Shown here in pieces: positions 52,857-61,393 of a stretch of 64,000 bases of DNA. Position numbers and translations under genes: made by a program. The number at the start of each line of letters is the position of its first letter. The stretch's first letter is position 1. Source of the stretch: Eutrophocola sp964503965 (GTDB lineage Bacteria > Pseudomonadota > Gammaproteobacteria > Pseudomonadales > Pseudohongiellaceae); NCBI GenBank assembly GCA_964503965.1, contig CAZDCK010000010.1, positions 16,823-80,822 of the forward strand, written 5' to 3'. The notes below the pieces were generated by a model. It ran no database searches. It saw only the letters and a list, made by a program, of their open reading frames with translations, and had not been told where the DNA came from.

Positions 52857-53768
52857 TTGATTAGGCAAAGAACCTTAAAGAACGTAATCAAGGCAACAGG
52901 TGTCGGACTCCACACCGGTCAGAAAGTCTACCTGACACTAAGACCTGCCCCTGTTGATACCGGCATAGTATTCACGAGAGTGGATCTGGATCCGGCTGTC
53001 GAGATCCCTGCCCTGGCTGAGAACGTGGGAGAAACCACCTTGTCTTCCACGCTCATCAAGGGTGATGTCCGGATTTCCACGGTCGAACATCTGATGTCAG
53101 CAATGTCCGGCCTTGGTATTGATAATGCCTATGTTGATGTATCCGCTTCTGAAGTCCCCATTATGGACGGCAGTGCCGGTCCTTTCGTATTCCTGATCCA
53201 GTCTGCCGGTATTGAAGAGCAGGAAGCCCCCAAGAAATATATCCGTATTACCCGAGAAGTCACGGTAGAGCAGGGTGATAAAAAAGTCAGCCTGAGACCT
53301 TTTAACGGTTTCAAGGTGGGCTATACCCTCCTATATGATCACCCTGTTCACCGTAAATACACCAAGGAAGCGTGTGTGGACTTCTCAAGTACCTCATTCG
53401 TCAAGGAAGTCAGCCGGGCCAGGACTTTTGGATTCATGCATGAGTTCGAGGAACTGCGCAATCGTAACCTTGCATTGGGTGCCAGTATGGATAACGCCAT
53501 TGCTGTTGGCGACTACCGGGTGCTCAATGAAGATGGATTGCGTTATGAAGACGAGTTCGTCAAACACAAGATTCTCGACTCCATAGGGGATCTGTATCTG
53601 CTGGGTAAAACCCTCATTGGTGAGTTCCGTGGCTACAAATCAGGTCATGCGCTGAATAATGCCCTTTTGAGAAAGCTCATAACAGCTGAAGACTGCTGGG
53701 AAATTGTAACTTTCGATGAAGAGGATGAAGCACCAATTTCCTATCTCAGACCTGTTTTTTCTGGCTAA
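52857..53768 (+). CDS. lpxC: UDP-3-O-acyl-N-acetylglucosamine deacetylase
   Basis: Zinc enzyme of the committed, rate-controlling step of lipid A synthesis. It has 303 residues. It closely follows Pseudomonas LpxC through TLKNVIKATGVGLHTGQKVYLTLRPAPVDTG. Zinc and catalytic segments are STVEHLMSAMSGLGIDNA, EVPIMDGSAGPFVFL, HKILDSIGDLYLLG and SGHALNNALLRKL. The start is TTG at 52857; no ATG or GTG gives the family N-terminus, and the upstream GTGAG is a weak ribosome site. The DUF721 gene that follows lpxC in Pseudomonas is absent. Confidence 0.96.
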   Translation: MIRQRTLKNVIKATGVGLHTGQKVYLTLRPAPVDTGIVFTRVDLDPAVEIPALAENVGETTLSSTLIKGDVRISTVEHLMSAMSGLGIDNAYVDVSASEVPIMDGSAGPFVFLIQSAGIEEQEAPKKYIRITREVTVEQGDKKVSLRPFNGFKVGYTLLYDHPVHRKYTKEACVDFSSTSFVKEVSRARTFGFMHEFEELRNRNLALGASMDNAIAVGDYRVLNEDGLRYEDEFVKHKILDSIGDLYLLGKTLIGEFRGYKSGHALNNALLRKLITAEDCWEIVTFDEEDEAPISYLRPVFSG

Positions 53769-53840
53769 ATATGGTCTAATCCGGTGCTGTATTGAGGCAT
53801 CAGGCCCCAGGGTCATTTTCTGTATTAATAATCATCGTTT

Positions 53841-54770
53841 ATGAAGATCATCATAGTCGATCAAAAGCATGGTCAGACCAGGTCCCTTGTTCTCAAGGGC
53901 TGGATGAAAGTCGCATTATCCGTGTGTTTGCTTGGCATTCCCGTCATTCTTGGCTATTACGGCTACCATTTTTCATCCGTCAGGAATGCTGACTTCTATA
54001 AGGATGAAACTGCCCAGGCGTGGATCAACGACCTCAAGTCCCAGAAAGAAGACATCAGCCAGATTCGCCAGGATACCCTTGCCCAGCTGGAAGCACTGAC
54101 ATTGAGAATGGCCAATATACAGGCTCGAATTCTGCGTCTTGATGCCCTGGGCCAGCGTTTGACGGAAATTTCTGATCTGGATGACGGGGAGTTTGACTTT
54201 ACCCAGGAACCTGCCATTGGTGGGCCTTCAGACTTCAATGCAGAGGAACTCCAGTTACCGGATTTCCTGAAAGCGATAGATAACCTGGCACTGGAAATTG
54301 AGGACAAACAGCAGCAGCTTGAATTGCTGGATTCACTGTTATCGGAGCAAGAGCTGGAATCCAAATCCTTCCTGTCCGGCAAACCAGTTAGCAGTGGGTG
54401 GATATCCTCTCCTTTTGGCAAGCGTATAGACCCATTTACTGGCAAGCTGGCCTGGCACCAGGGACTGGATTTTGCTACAGGCAAAACCGGGGTAGAGGTC
54501 AAGGCAGTTGCCTCGGGTGTGGTTACTTTTGCGGGTGAGAAGAATGGATATGGCCAGATGGTCCGCATCAACCATGGAAACGGCTTCGAAACACTCTATG
54601 CCCATGATGAAAAGCTACTGGTCAAGCCAGGCGATATTGTCAAGAAAGGGCAGATTATTGCCCTATCCGGCAATTCTGGCCGTTCTACCGGCCCCCACCT
54701 TCATTTTGAAGTTCACAAGAATGGGCGCGTGGTAGATCCATCGTCTTACGTACATCGCACCAGCCGATAA
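53841..54770 (+). CDS. M23-family metallopeptidase
   Basis: Membrane-anchored periplasmic protein of the LytM/M23 endopeptidase group, probably acting on or regulating action on peptidoglycan cross-links. It has 309 residues: an N-terminal transmembrane helix (about 28-47), a coiled coil (about 70-175) and the M23 domain (about 187-305). Zinc-site residues are present (HQGLDFAT with H and D, then HLHFEVHKNG), so it looks catalytically competent rather than EnvC-like. It is next to secA as in Pseudomonas. Confidence 0.9.
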   Translation: MKIIIVDQKHGQTRSLVLKGWMKVALSVCLLGIPVILGYYGYHFSSVRNADFYKDETAQAWINDLKSQKEDISQIRQDTLAQLEALTLRMANIQARILRLDALGQRLTEISDLDDGEFDFTQEPAIGGPSDFNAEELQLPDFLKAIDNLALEIEDKQQQLELLDSLLSEQELESKSFLSGKPVSSGWISSPFGKRIDPFTGKLAWHQGLDFATGKTGVEVKAVASGVVTFAGEKNGYGQMVRINHGNGFETLYAHDEKLLVKPGDIVKKGQIIALSGNSGRSTGPHLHFEVHKNGRVVDPSSYVHRTSR

Positions 54771-54878
54771 TCCTCCTTCCTGTAATATTAAGCCTCGCTC
54801 GGCACTTGCCTTGCCAGGTGACTAGAGTGTCGATAATTCGACCCCACTTTATAACCTACACTTCAAGATTCAATAGTC

Positions 54879-57632
54879 ATGCTTACAAAAATATTTGGTA
54901 GTAAAAACCAGCGGGAAATAAAGAAACTTTCCAAGGTCGTTAATCGAATTAATGCCCTGGAACCTGATATGCAGGCGCTTTCAGATGAAGAGCTGAAAGC
55001 CAAAACATCTGAGTTCCGGGAGCGGTTTGAAAATGGTGAGACTCTGGAGCAGCTCCTGCCTGAAGCATTTGCTGTTGTCAGGGAGGCCGGGGTCCGAGTC
55101 ATGAATATGCGCCATTTCGATGTGCAGATGATTGGGGCCATGGTACTTCACCAGGGAAAAATAGCCGAAATGCGAACCGGTGAAGGTAAAACACTGGTAG
55201 CAACGCTGCCAGCCTACCTGAATGGCTTAACGGGCCGGGGTGTACACCTTGTCACGGTGAATGATTATCTTGCCCGCCGTGATGCCGGCTGGATGGGACC
55301 GCTTTATGAATTTCTCGGACTCAGTGTTGGTTTTGTAGTACCCAACCAGTCACCCGAAGAGAAGCGTGAGGCTTATCTGGCCGATATCACCTATGGGACC
55401 AATAACGAATTCGGCTTTGACTATCTGCGCGACAATATGGCGTTTCGTCTTCAGGACAAATTCCAGAGGCCGCTGGCCTATGCCATTGTCGATGAAGTGG
55501 ATTCCATTCTGATTGATGAAGCCAGGACTCCCCTGATTATTTCCGGTGCTGTTGAGAATTCCTCCAAGCGTTATATAGAAATCAATGCCTTGGTACCGCT
55601 TCTCAAGAAAGCGGATAAAGCCGCTGATAAATCAATGATCGAAAGGCGGCTTGAAGGGGATGAGGAAATCGATGGTGATTTCGTTGTTGATGAAAAAAGC
55701 CGCCAGGTTGAACTGACTGATAAAGGACATGAAAAAGTTGAGGATCTGATGGTCAGTCGGGGTTTGCTGGAAGAAGGCGAGAGCCTCTATGCCGCCACCA
55801 ACCTGACGCTTTTGCATCAGTTAAGTGCCGCACTGCGGGCCAATTACCTGTTTAACAAGGAAGTGGAATACATCGTGCAGGATAACCAGATTGTCCTGAT
55901 TGATGAGCATACCGGTCGTACCATGCCCGGGCGTCGCCTGTCCGAGGGATTGCACCAGGCTATAGAAGCCAAGGAGGGGGTGCCCATCCAGAATGAAAGC
56001 CAGACCCTGGCTTCCACTACGTTCCAGAATTATTTCCGGCTATATGAAAAGCTTTCCGGTATGACAGGTACGGCTGATACCGAAGCCTTTGAATTTCATC
56101 AGATTTATGGGCTGGATGTTGTCGTGATTCCTACCAACAAGCCGATGGTACGTGTTGATGACAATGATCTTATTTATCTGACTAACCAGGAAAAATTCAA
56201 TGCCATTGTTGAGGACATTCAGACATTCAGGGATCAGGGTGTACCTGTTCTGGTAGGTACAGCCAGTATTGAAACCTCGGAAGTCTTGTCGAAATTCCTT
56301 AACAAGGAAAAGATCAAGCACAATGTTCTCAATGCCAAGTACCATGAGAAAGAAGCTGAAATCATCGCCCAGGCCGGGCGTCCCGGAACAGTTACCATTG
56401 CGACCAACATGGCCGGTCGTGGTACCGACATCGTTCTGGGCGGTCGCTGGGAATCGGAAGTGGAGGCGCTCAAGGATCCTTCCCCGGAGCAAATCGAAAA
56501 GATCAAGGCAGAATGGCAGAAACGCCATGATGCAGTGATTGAAGCAGGTGGTCTGCATATTATTGGTACAGAGCGTCATGAGTCCCGGCGAATTGATAAC
56601 CAGCTCCGTGGGCGTGCAGGACGACAGGGTGATCCAGGATATTCACGTTTTTACCTGTCACTGGACGATAATCTCATGCGGATTTTCGCCTCTGAACGCG
56701 TAGGCAACCTGATGCGTAAACTGGGTATGGGTGAAGGAGAGGCCATCGAACACAAGATGGTGACCAACTCAATTGAAAAGGCTCAGCGCAAAGTGGAAGG
56801 TCGTAACTTTGATATACGCAAGCAGTTGCTTGAGTATGACGATGTGGCCAATGATCAGCGCCAGATTATCTACCAGCGTCGAAATGAGTTAATGGAAACC
56901 GAGGATATCAGTGACGTTATAGCGGGTATGCGTGAGGATGTGATCAATGACCATATAAGCCTCTACATACCGCCACAGAGCATCGAAGAGCAGTGGGATA
57001 TCTCCGGTCTTGAATTGTCCCTTGAAGGAGAGTTTGGTATCAAACTTCCTGTTCAACAGTGGCTTGATGAGGATGACACGCTTTACGAAGAAACCCTGCG
57101 TGAACGTATCGTCGGAGCAGTCGTTACTGCCTATGATGAGAAATGTGCCATGGTTGGTGACAACATGCGTACCTTTGAAAAGCAGATTACCCTGCAAATT
57201 CTGGATACTCTCTGGAAAGAGCATCTGGCACAGATGGATAGCCTGAGACAGGGGATCGGGCTTCGAGGTTATGGCGGTAAAAACCCCAAGCAGGAATACA
57301 AACGTGAAGCATTTGCCTTGTTTGAGGAATTACTAAGTAACCTGCAGCATGAAGTGGTCAAGTTCCTAAGCCTGGTGCAGATCAAGCAGGATGAATCTGC
57401 TGATGCGATAGAAAAGAAAAGGCTTCAGGAAGAGCAAAACCAGCACTCCAGGACTGTTCACAGAGAAGCCAGCGCCATGGATGGATCCGCGTCCCAGGAC
57501 AACGCCCAGGACGGTGAACAGGCCCAGCCCCAGACTCCCTTTACAAGGCAGGGGCAGAAAGTGGGCAGGAATGAACCCTGTCCCTGTGGGTCTGGCAAGA
57601 AATACAAGCAGTGCCATGGGAAACTGAACTGA
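54879..57632 (+). CDS. secA: Preprotein translocase ATPase SecA
   Basis: Motor that pushes unfolded preproteins through SecYEG. It has 917 residues, standard length. Walker A is MRTGEGKTLVATLPAYL (about residues 102-118) and the DEAD-type Walker B is VDEVDSILIDEARTPLIISG. The second motor domain has TNMAGRGTDIVLGG and RRIDNQLRGRAGRQGDPG. The C-terminal zinc tail CPCGSGKKYKQCHG binds SecB. About 108 bases before the gene hold a small GTCGA/TCGAC dyad but no sure promoter. Confidence 0.97.
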   Translation: MLTKIFGSKNQREIKKLSKVVNRINALEPDMQALSDEELKAKTSEFRERFENGETLEQLLPEAFAVVREAGVRVMNMRHFDVQMIGAMVLHQGKIAEMRTGEGKTLVATLPAYLNGLTGRGVHLVTVNDYLARRDAGWMGPLYEFLGLSVGFVVPNQSPEEKREAYLADITYGTNNEFGFDYLRDNMAFRLQDKFQRPLAYAIVDEVDSILIDEARTPLIISGAVENSSKRYIEINALVPLLKKADKAADKSMIERRLEGDEEIDGDFVVDEKSRQVELTDKGHEKVEDLMVSRGLLEEGESLYAATNLTLLHQLSAALRANYLFNKEVEYIVQDNQIVLIDEHTGRTMPGRRLSEGLHQAIEAKEGVPIQNESQTLASTTFQNYFRLYEKLSGMTGTADTEAFEFHQIYGLDVVVIPTNKPMVRVDDNDLIYLTNQEKFNAIVEDIQTFRDQGVPVLVGTASIETSEVLSKFLNKEKIKHNVLNAKYHEKEAEIIAQAGRPGTVTIATNMAGRGTDIVLGGRWESEVEALKDPSPEQIEKIKAEWQKRHDAVIEAGGLHIIGTERHESRRIDNQLRGRAGRQGDPGYSRFYLSLDDNLMRIFASERVGNLMRKLGMGEGEAIEHKMVTNSIEKAQRKVEGRNFDIRKQLLEYDDVANDQRQIIYQRRNELMETEDISDVIAGMREDVINDHISLYIPPQSIEEQWDISGLELSLEGEFGIKLPVQQWLDEDDTLYEETLRERIVGAVVTAYDEKCAMVGDNMRTFEKQITLQILDTLWKEHLAQMDSLRQGIGLRGYGGKNPKQEYKREAFALFEELLSNLQHEVVKFLSLVQIKQDESADAIEKKRLQEEQNQHSRTVHREASAMDGSASQDNAQDGEQAQPQTPFTRQGQKVGRNEPCPCGSGKKYKQCHGKLN

Positions 57633-57733
57633 TATTCAGCGCATAAAGAGATAAAAGACAGGAAACCCTCTGCCTGGTTTGCGAAATCGGGGAGGGAAGT
57701 TCCGATAATTTTTTATACAGGTTGGATGTAATT

Positions 57734-58939
57734 ATGGCAGTAGGCAGCGGAGAAACCGGTGTTTTGTATCCCGTCCCGGGGATTACCATGGCTGCAGTAT
57801 CGGCAGGCATCAAGAAGCCGGGCAAACTTGACTGTGTTGTTTTTTCCCTTGGTGATAATGCCCACACAGCCGGTGTTTTTACAACGAATGCATTCTGTGC
57901 CGCGCCCGTGGTCGTCTGTAAAAAACATATTACCCAGGCAAGTCCTCACTATCTTGTGATCAATACGGGGAATGCCAATGCCGGAACAGGGCAGGCTGGT
58001 ATCGATGCTGCAATGAAAGTCTGCCTGGAAATAGCGGAACTCAAATCACTGCCGGTGAACACTGTGCTGCCTTTTTCCACCGGGGTCATCGGTGAGCAGC
58101 TTCCAGTAGAAAAAATACTTGATGTTATTCCCGATGCCCTGCACAACCTGGCTGAGGATAGCTGGCTTGAGTGTGCCAGGGGGATCATGACCACAGATAC
58201 ACGACCGAAAGCTGCGTCCAGGCAGATTACCCTGGAGGGAAAAACAGTCACCATTACCGGCATAGCCAAAGGCGCCGGTATGATCAAGCCAAATATGGCC
58301 ACTATGCTGGGCTATATCTTTACAGATGCCGCTATCGAACAGCAGGCCCTGCAGTATCTGGTGGAACTTGCAGCAAACCGGTCATTCAATCGAATTACTG
58401 TAGACAGTGATACCTCTACCAATGATTGCTGCATCCTCTCGGCTACGGGTAAAAGTGGTGTCAGGGTGACAGATAAAACGGAAGAGTTTGTGGATGCATT
58501 GGTTGAAGTGTTTGAGTCCCTGGCCCAGGGTCTTGTCAGGGATGCTGAAGGGGCCACCAAGTTTGTCACATTGCAGGTTGAAGAAGGAGAGACCCAGGAG
58601 GAATGTCTCTCACTGGCTTACACGGTGGCAGAGTCGCCACTGGTAAAGACAGCACTGTTTGCGTCGGATCCCAACTGGGGGCGGATTCTTGCTGCGGTAG
58701 GCCGTGCTGGTGTGGAAAACCTCGATATAGACAAGGTGAGTATTTATCTGGGAGATGTCTGTATCGTGAAAAATGGCGCGGTTTCTCCTGACTACACGGA
58801 AGCAGAGGGACAGCGTGTCATGGACAACGATGAAATATCCATTCGTATAACCCTCGGGCGGGGAGGCTATGCCGAGAAAGTCTGGACCAGTGATCTCTCG
58901 CACGACTATGTGACCATTAATGCGGAATATAGAACCTGA
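57734..58939 (+). CDS. argJ: Bifunctional ornithine acetyltransferase / N-acetylglutamate synthase
   Basis: Enzyme of the cyclic arginine pathway that moves acetyl from N-acetylornithine to glutamate and can also use acetyl-CoA. It has 401 residues from ATG 57734; a TTG four codons earlier is less likely. The precursor self-cleaves before the Thr of KGAGMIKPNMATML into alpha and beta chains, and that motif is intact. Other segments are AGVFTTNAFCAAPV, NTGNANAGTG and DPNWGRILAAVGRAG. It is downstream of secA as in Pseudomonas. Confidence 0.96.
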   Translation: MAVGSGETGVLYPVPGITMAAVSAGIKKPGKLDCVVFSLGDNAHTAGVFTTNAFCAAPVVVCKKHITQASPHYLVINTGNANAGTGQAGIDAAMKVCLEIAELKSLPVNTVLPFSTGVIGEQLPVEKILDVIPDALHNLAEDSWLECARGIMTTDTRPKAASRQITLEGKTVTITGIAKGAGMIKPNMATMLGYIFTDAAIEQQALQYLVELAANRSFNRITVDSDTSTNDCCILSATGKSGVRVTDKTEEFVDALVEVFESLAQGLVRDAEGATKFVTLQVEEGETQEECLSLAYTVAESPLVKTALFASDPNWGRILAAVGRAGVENLDIDKVSIYLGDVCIVKNGAVSPDYTEAEGQRVMDNDEISIRITLGRGGYAEKVWTSDLSHDYVTINAEYRT

Positions 58940-58957
58940 GCTCAATTAGGTCATTTT

Positions 58958-58986
58958 AAAAAAGCCTTATCAGAGGGCTTTCTTTT
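58958..58986 (+). terminator. Probable intrinsic terminator after argJ
   Basis: The stem AAAGCC/GGCTTT (six pairs, nine-base loop) is followed by a broken T tract (TTTCTTTT). It is a moderate-strength candidate. Confidence 0.55.
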
Positions 58987-59072
58987 CAGAATGACCTGTC
59001 ACTTTTTGATCCTCTTCTCTATAAGTTTTAATCTTGCATGAATCCGTTGCTTGATCAAATATTCAGTAAGTC

Positions 59073-59091
59073 GTTTACTGTGATTGTAAAC
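59073..59091. promoter_or_regulatory. Palindromic candidate operator upstream of the FAD monooxygenase gene
   Basis: GTTTAC-N7-GTAAAC is a perfect six-base inverted repeat 24 bases before the monooxygenase ATG, in the region where a promoter would end. The size suits a TetR- or MarR-type regulator, but no regulator gene is adjacent. Confidence 0.4.
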
Positions 59092-59114
59092 TGTAATGCC
59101 TCTAGAGGTGCTAT

Positions 59115-60671
59115 ATGGAAAGTCAGCAGGAAATTCCCGTATTGATAGTTGGTGGTGGTGCGGCCGGAACGATGCTGGCACTTGAACTGGCTCGCTTCGG
59201 TATCAAATTTCGTTTGATCGATAGGCTTGAAGCGCCATCGTCACTTTCACGTGCAATTACCGTGCATGCACGCACTCTTGAAATTCTGGAAAGAATAGAT
59301 AAAAGACTGGCTGACAGGATACTGGATAGAGGCATACACAGTCCTGGTTATGTGATTCATTATCTGGATGAAGAAGGACAACGTAGCGAAGTTCGCCCCG
59401 GGCTGGATTTCAGGGGGCTGGATTCCCGCTATCCTTTTCTGGTGACCCACGGACAGAATGAGACGGAACAGTCCTTGCGTGATTATATGAAAGAGACATT
59501 TCATGTAAATACAGAGTGGGGGGTGAGCTGTGAAAAGGTAGAAATACGGGATAATGAAGTTCATGCTGTATTGAAAAACAGATCTGGGCAGGAAGAGAAG
59601 ATTAGATGCCGCTATGTAGTAGCTTGTGATGGCGTAAACTCCCGTATCAGGCATCAGCTACAAGTGGACCAAAATGATAGTGGCGATTATTCCGGCGCTG
59701 TACTTCAAAATCTGGATGTTGTTCTGGAGAATTTTCCTGATAAAGAAGAGTGGATGCATTATTGTGTTGGTCCAGGCCATTTTCTTATGGTCGCAAAATT
59801 ACCTAGTGGATATACACGCCTTTTGATGAGTCAGCCTCCAGATAAGGCTGGCTCGGAGGAGATTCCCCAACAGATTTTCTACAATATACTTTCCAGCCAT
59901 TTTGATGGCGTTGGCTTTGGTGATATTCAATGGCATTCCCGTTGGCAGAGCCATGTAAAACTGGCCCAATCCTACAGATATGGAAATATTTTTCTTGCTG
60001 GGGATGCTGCACATACACATTCAACAGCCGGTGGTCAGGGAATGAACTGCTGTATTCAGGATAGTTATAACCTTGGCTGGAAGATGGCTATGGTCTTAAT
60101 GGGTGATGCAGATGAGTCACTGCTGGATAGTTATGAAAGAGAAAGAAAACCTATTGGTCACCAGGTAATAACAGCGGCTACAGACATACATAAGCTTTTC
60201 ATGACAGGAAAAAATGAGGGGCCTGATGGATTGCGAGAGTTACAAAAATCAGGTTTTATTGAGGAATTAGTAGGTAGAGTATCAGGAGTTGCCTATCACT
60301 ACAGGGAGGAAGGTCAGGATTTGGCAATAAAAACTGGATCTGTACAGGCAGGTGATAGAGCGCCGGATTCTGCGTTAGTTGATCACAGTGCAGAAAGATT
60401 ATTCGATCTTACACGTCATACTAAATTTACCCTCCTGGTGATGACTGAAAATATGGATTGTCCTGGTGGGTTTTCAGAATGGATATACAATTTGGGCAAT
60501 AAATACCGGCATCTTCTGGTAGCTCACCAGTTGGTTCCCGGGCCTGAGCGTTATGTTGGAGGTAATTCAGAACCAGTACTGCTACTAATTCGACCGGATG
60601 GGTATGTTGCTGCAAAAACGATCTGGAGTAACAGATGGGAGATTGAGGATTGGATACAAACTCAGTTATAA
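59115..60671 (+). CDS. FAD-dependent aromatic hydroxylase-like monooxygenase
   Basis: Class A flavoprotein monooxygenase of 518 residues, like PheA/TfdB and MhpA enzymes that hydroxylate phenolic or polyketide rings with NAD(P)H and O2. FAD motifs are VLIVGGGAAGTMLALELARFG (GxGxxG, residues 9-29), the DG motif VVACDGVNSRIR and the GD motif IFLAGDAAHTHSTAGGQGMN. A thioredoxin-like C-terminal domain is suggested by GDRAPDSALVDHSAERLFDL. AGAGG precedes the ATG. The gene is more A+T-rich than its neighbours and interrupts the argJ-mutT order, suggesting acquisition. The substrate is unknown. Confidence 0.85.
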   Translation: MESQQEIPVLIVGGGAAGTMLALELARFGIKFRLIDRLEAPSSLSRAITVHARTLEILERIDKRLADRILDRGIHSPGYVIHYLDEEGQRSEVRPGLDFRGLDSRYPFLVTHGQNETEQSLRDYMKETFHVNTEWGVSCEKVEIRDNEVHAVLKNRSGQEEKIRCRYVVACDGVNSRIRHQLQVDQNDSGDYSGAVLQNLDVVLENFPDKEEWMHYCVGPGHFLMVAKLPSGYTRLLMSQPPDKAGSEEIPQQIFYNILSSHFDGVGFGDIQWHSRWQSHVKLAQSYRYGNIFLAGDAAHTHSTAGGQGMNCCIQDSYNLGWKMAMVLMGDADESLLDSYERERKPIGHQVITAATDIHKLFMTGKNEGPDGLRELQKSGFIEELVGRVSGVAYHYREEGQDLAIKTGSVQAGDRAPDSALVDHSAERLFDLTRHTKFTLLVMTENMDCPGGFSEWIYNLGNKYRHLLVAHQLVPGPERYVGGNSEPVLLLIRPDGYVAAKTIWSNRWEIEDWIQTQL

Positions 60672-60724
60672 ATCCGGAACAGTATCCAGTGCTTTTCTAA
60701 TATTCCAGAATGGATTGATTAATA

Positions 60725-61162
60725 ATGCCAACAACCCCGTATGAGAAAGTCGGAGTAAATATTGTTCATGTAGCCGTAGGTGTGGTCGTCAATCGTGCCA
60801 GGAAAGTGCTGGTAGCAAAACGTCACAATAGCCAGCATCAGGGAGGTCTCTGGGAATTTCCTGGGGGCAAGGTTGCTGATGGCGAAACCGTTCCTGATGC
60901 CTTGAACAGGGAATTACAGGAAGAAGTAAATATTTCGGTCAGAGAGTGTAGCAATCTGATGAAAATATCTCATGACTACGGTGACAAGCATGTGCTTCTT
61001 GATGTCATGCTCGTTAACGTTTTTTCGGGTAACGCAGAAGGGTTGGAGGGACAGCCCGTGATGTGGGTGACAGCCGATGAGATGGCGGCTATGGAATTCC
61101 CGGCCGCCAACAGGGAAATAGTGGATGCGGTCAGGAGTCTGCTGGATCATCGGAACCACTGA
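60725..61162 (+). CDS. mutT: 8-oxo-dGTP diphosphatase MutT
   Basis: Nudix hydrolase that cleans oxidised guanine nucleotides from the pool and prevents A:T to C:G errors. It has 145 residues. The Nudix box is intact in GGKVADGETVPDALNRELQEEVNI (G-x5-E-x7-REUxEE), and LLVAKRHNSQHQGGLWEFPGGK-type residues precede it. Unlike in Pseudomonas, no thiE-like domain is fused. The last 32 bases overlap the end of convergent yacG. Confidence 0.9.
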   Translation: MPTTPYEKVGVNIVHVAVGVVVNRARKVLVAKRHNSQHQGGLWEFPGGKVADGETVPDALNRELQEEVNISVRECSNLMKISHDYGDKHVLLDVMLVNVFSGNAEGLEGQPVMWVTADEMAAMEFPAANREIVDAVRSLLDHRNH

Positions 61163-61364
61163 AATCTAGATCGTCGAGGTTAAAGTCTTCCGGGCCTTCC
61201 TCTACCGGTATGGCATTGCGCTCACTGGCCCAGTCACCAAAATCAATCAGCTGGCACTTTTTCGAACAGAATGGTCGGAATGTGTTTTCCTCAACCCACG
61301 CTACCTCTTTTCTGCAGGTGGGGCATGGAACTTTCCGTAAACCGGAGTCACTCTTCGTATTCAT
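61131..61364 (-). CDS. yacG: Zinc-binding DNA gyrase inhibitor YacG
   Basis: A 77-residue zinc-ribbon protein that binds GyrB and inhibits gyrase in E. coli. Four Cys ligands are visible in PCPTCRKEV and FCSKKC. The conserved CQLIDFGDWASERNAIP follows and the tail is acidic. It lies tail-to-tail with mutT, sharing 32 bases, and reads in the same direction as coaE with a membrane-protein gene in between; in Pseudomonas coaE and yacG are usually adjacent. Confidence 0.94.
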   Translation of the reverse strand: MNTKSDSGLRKVPCPTCRKEVAWVEENTFRPFCSKKCQLIDFGDWASERNAIPVEEGPEDFNLDDLDFSGSDDPADS

Positions 61365-61393
61365 TGGCTGGAAATAGTCCTTCTTGTCATCAT

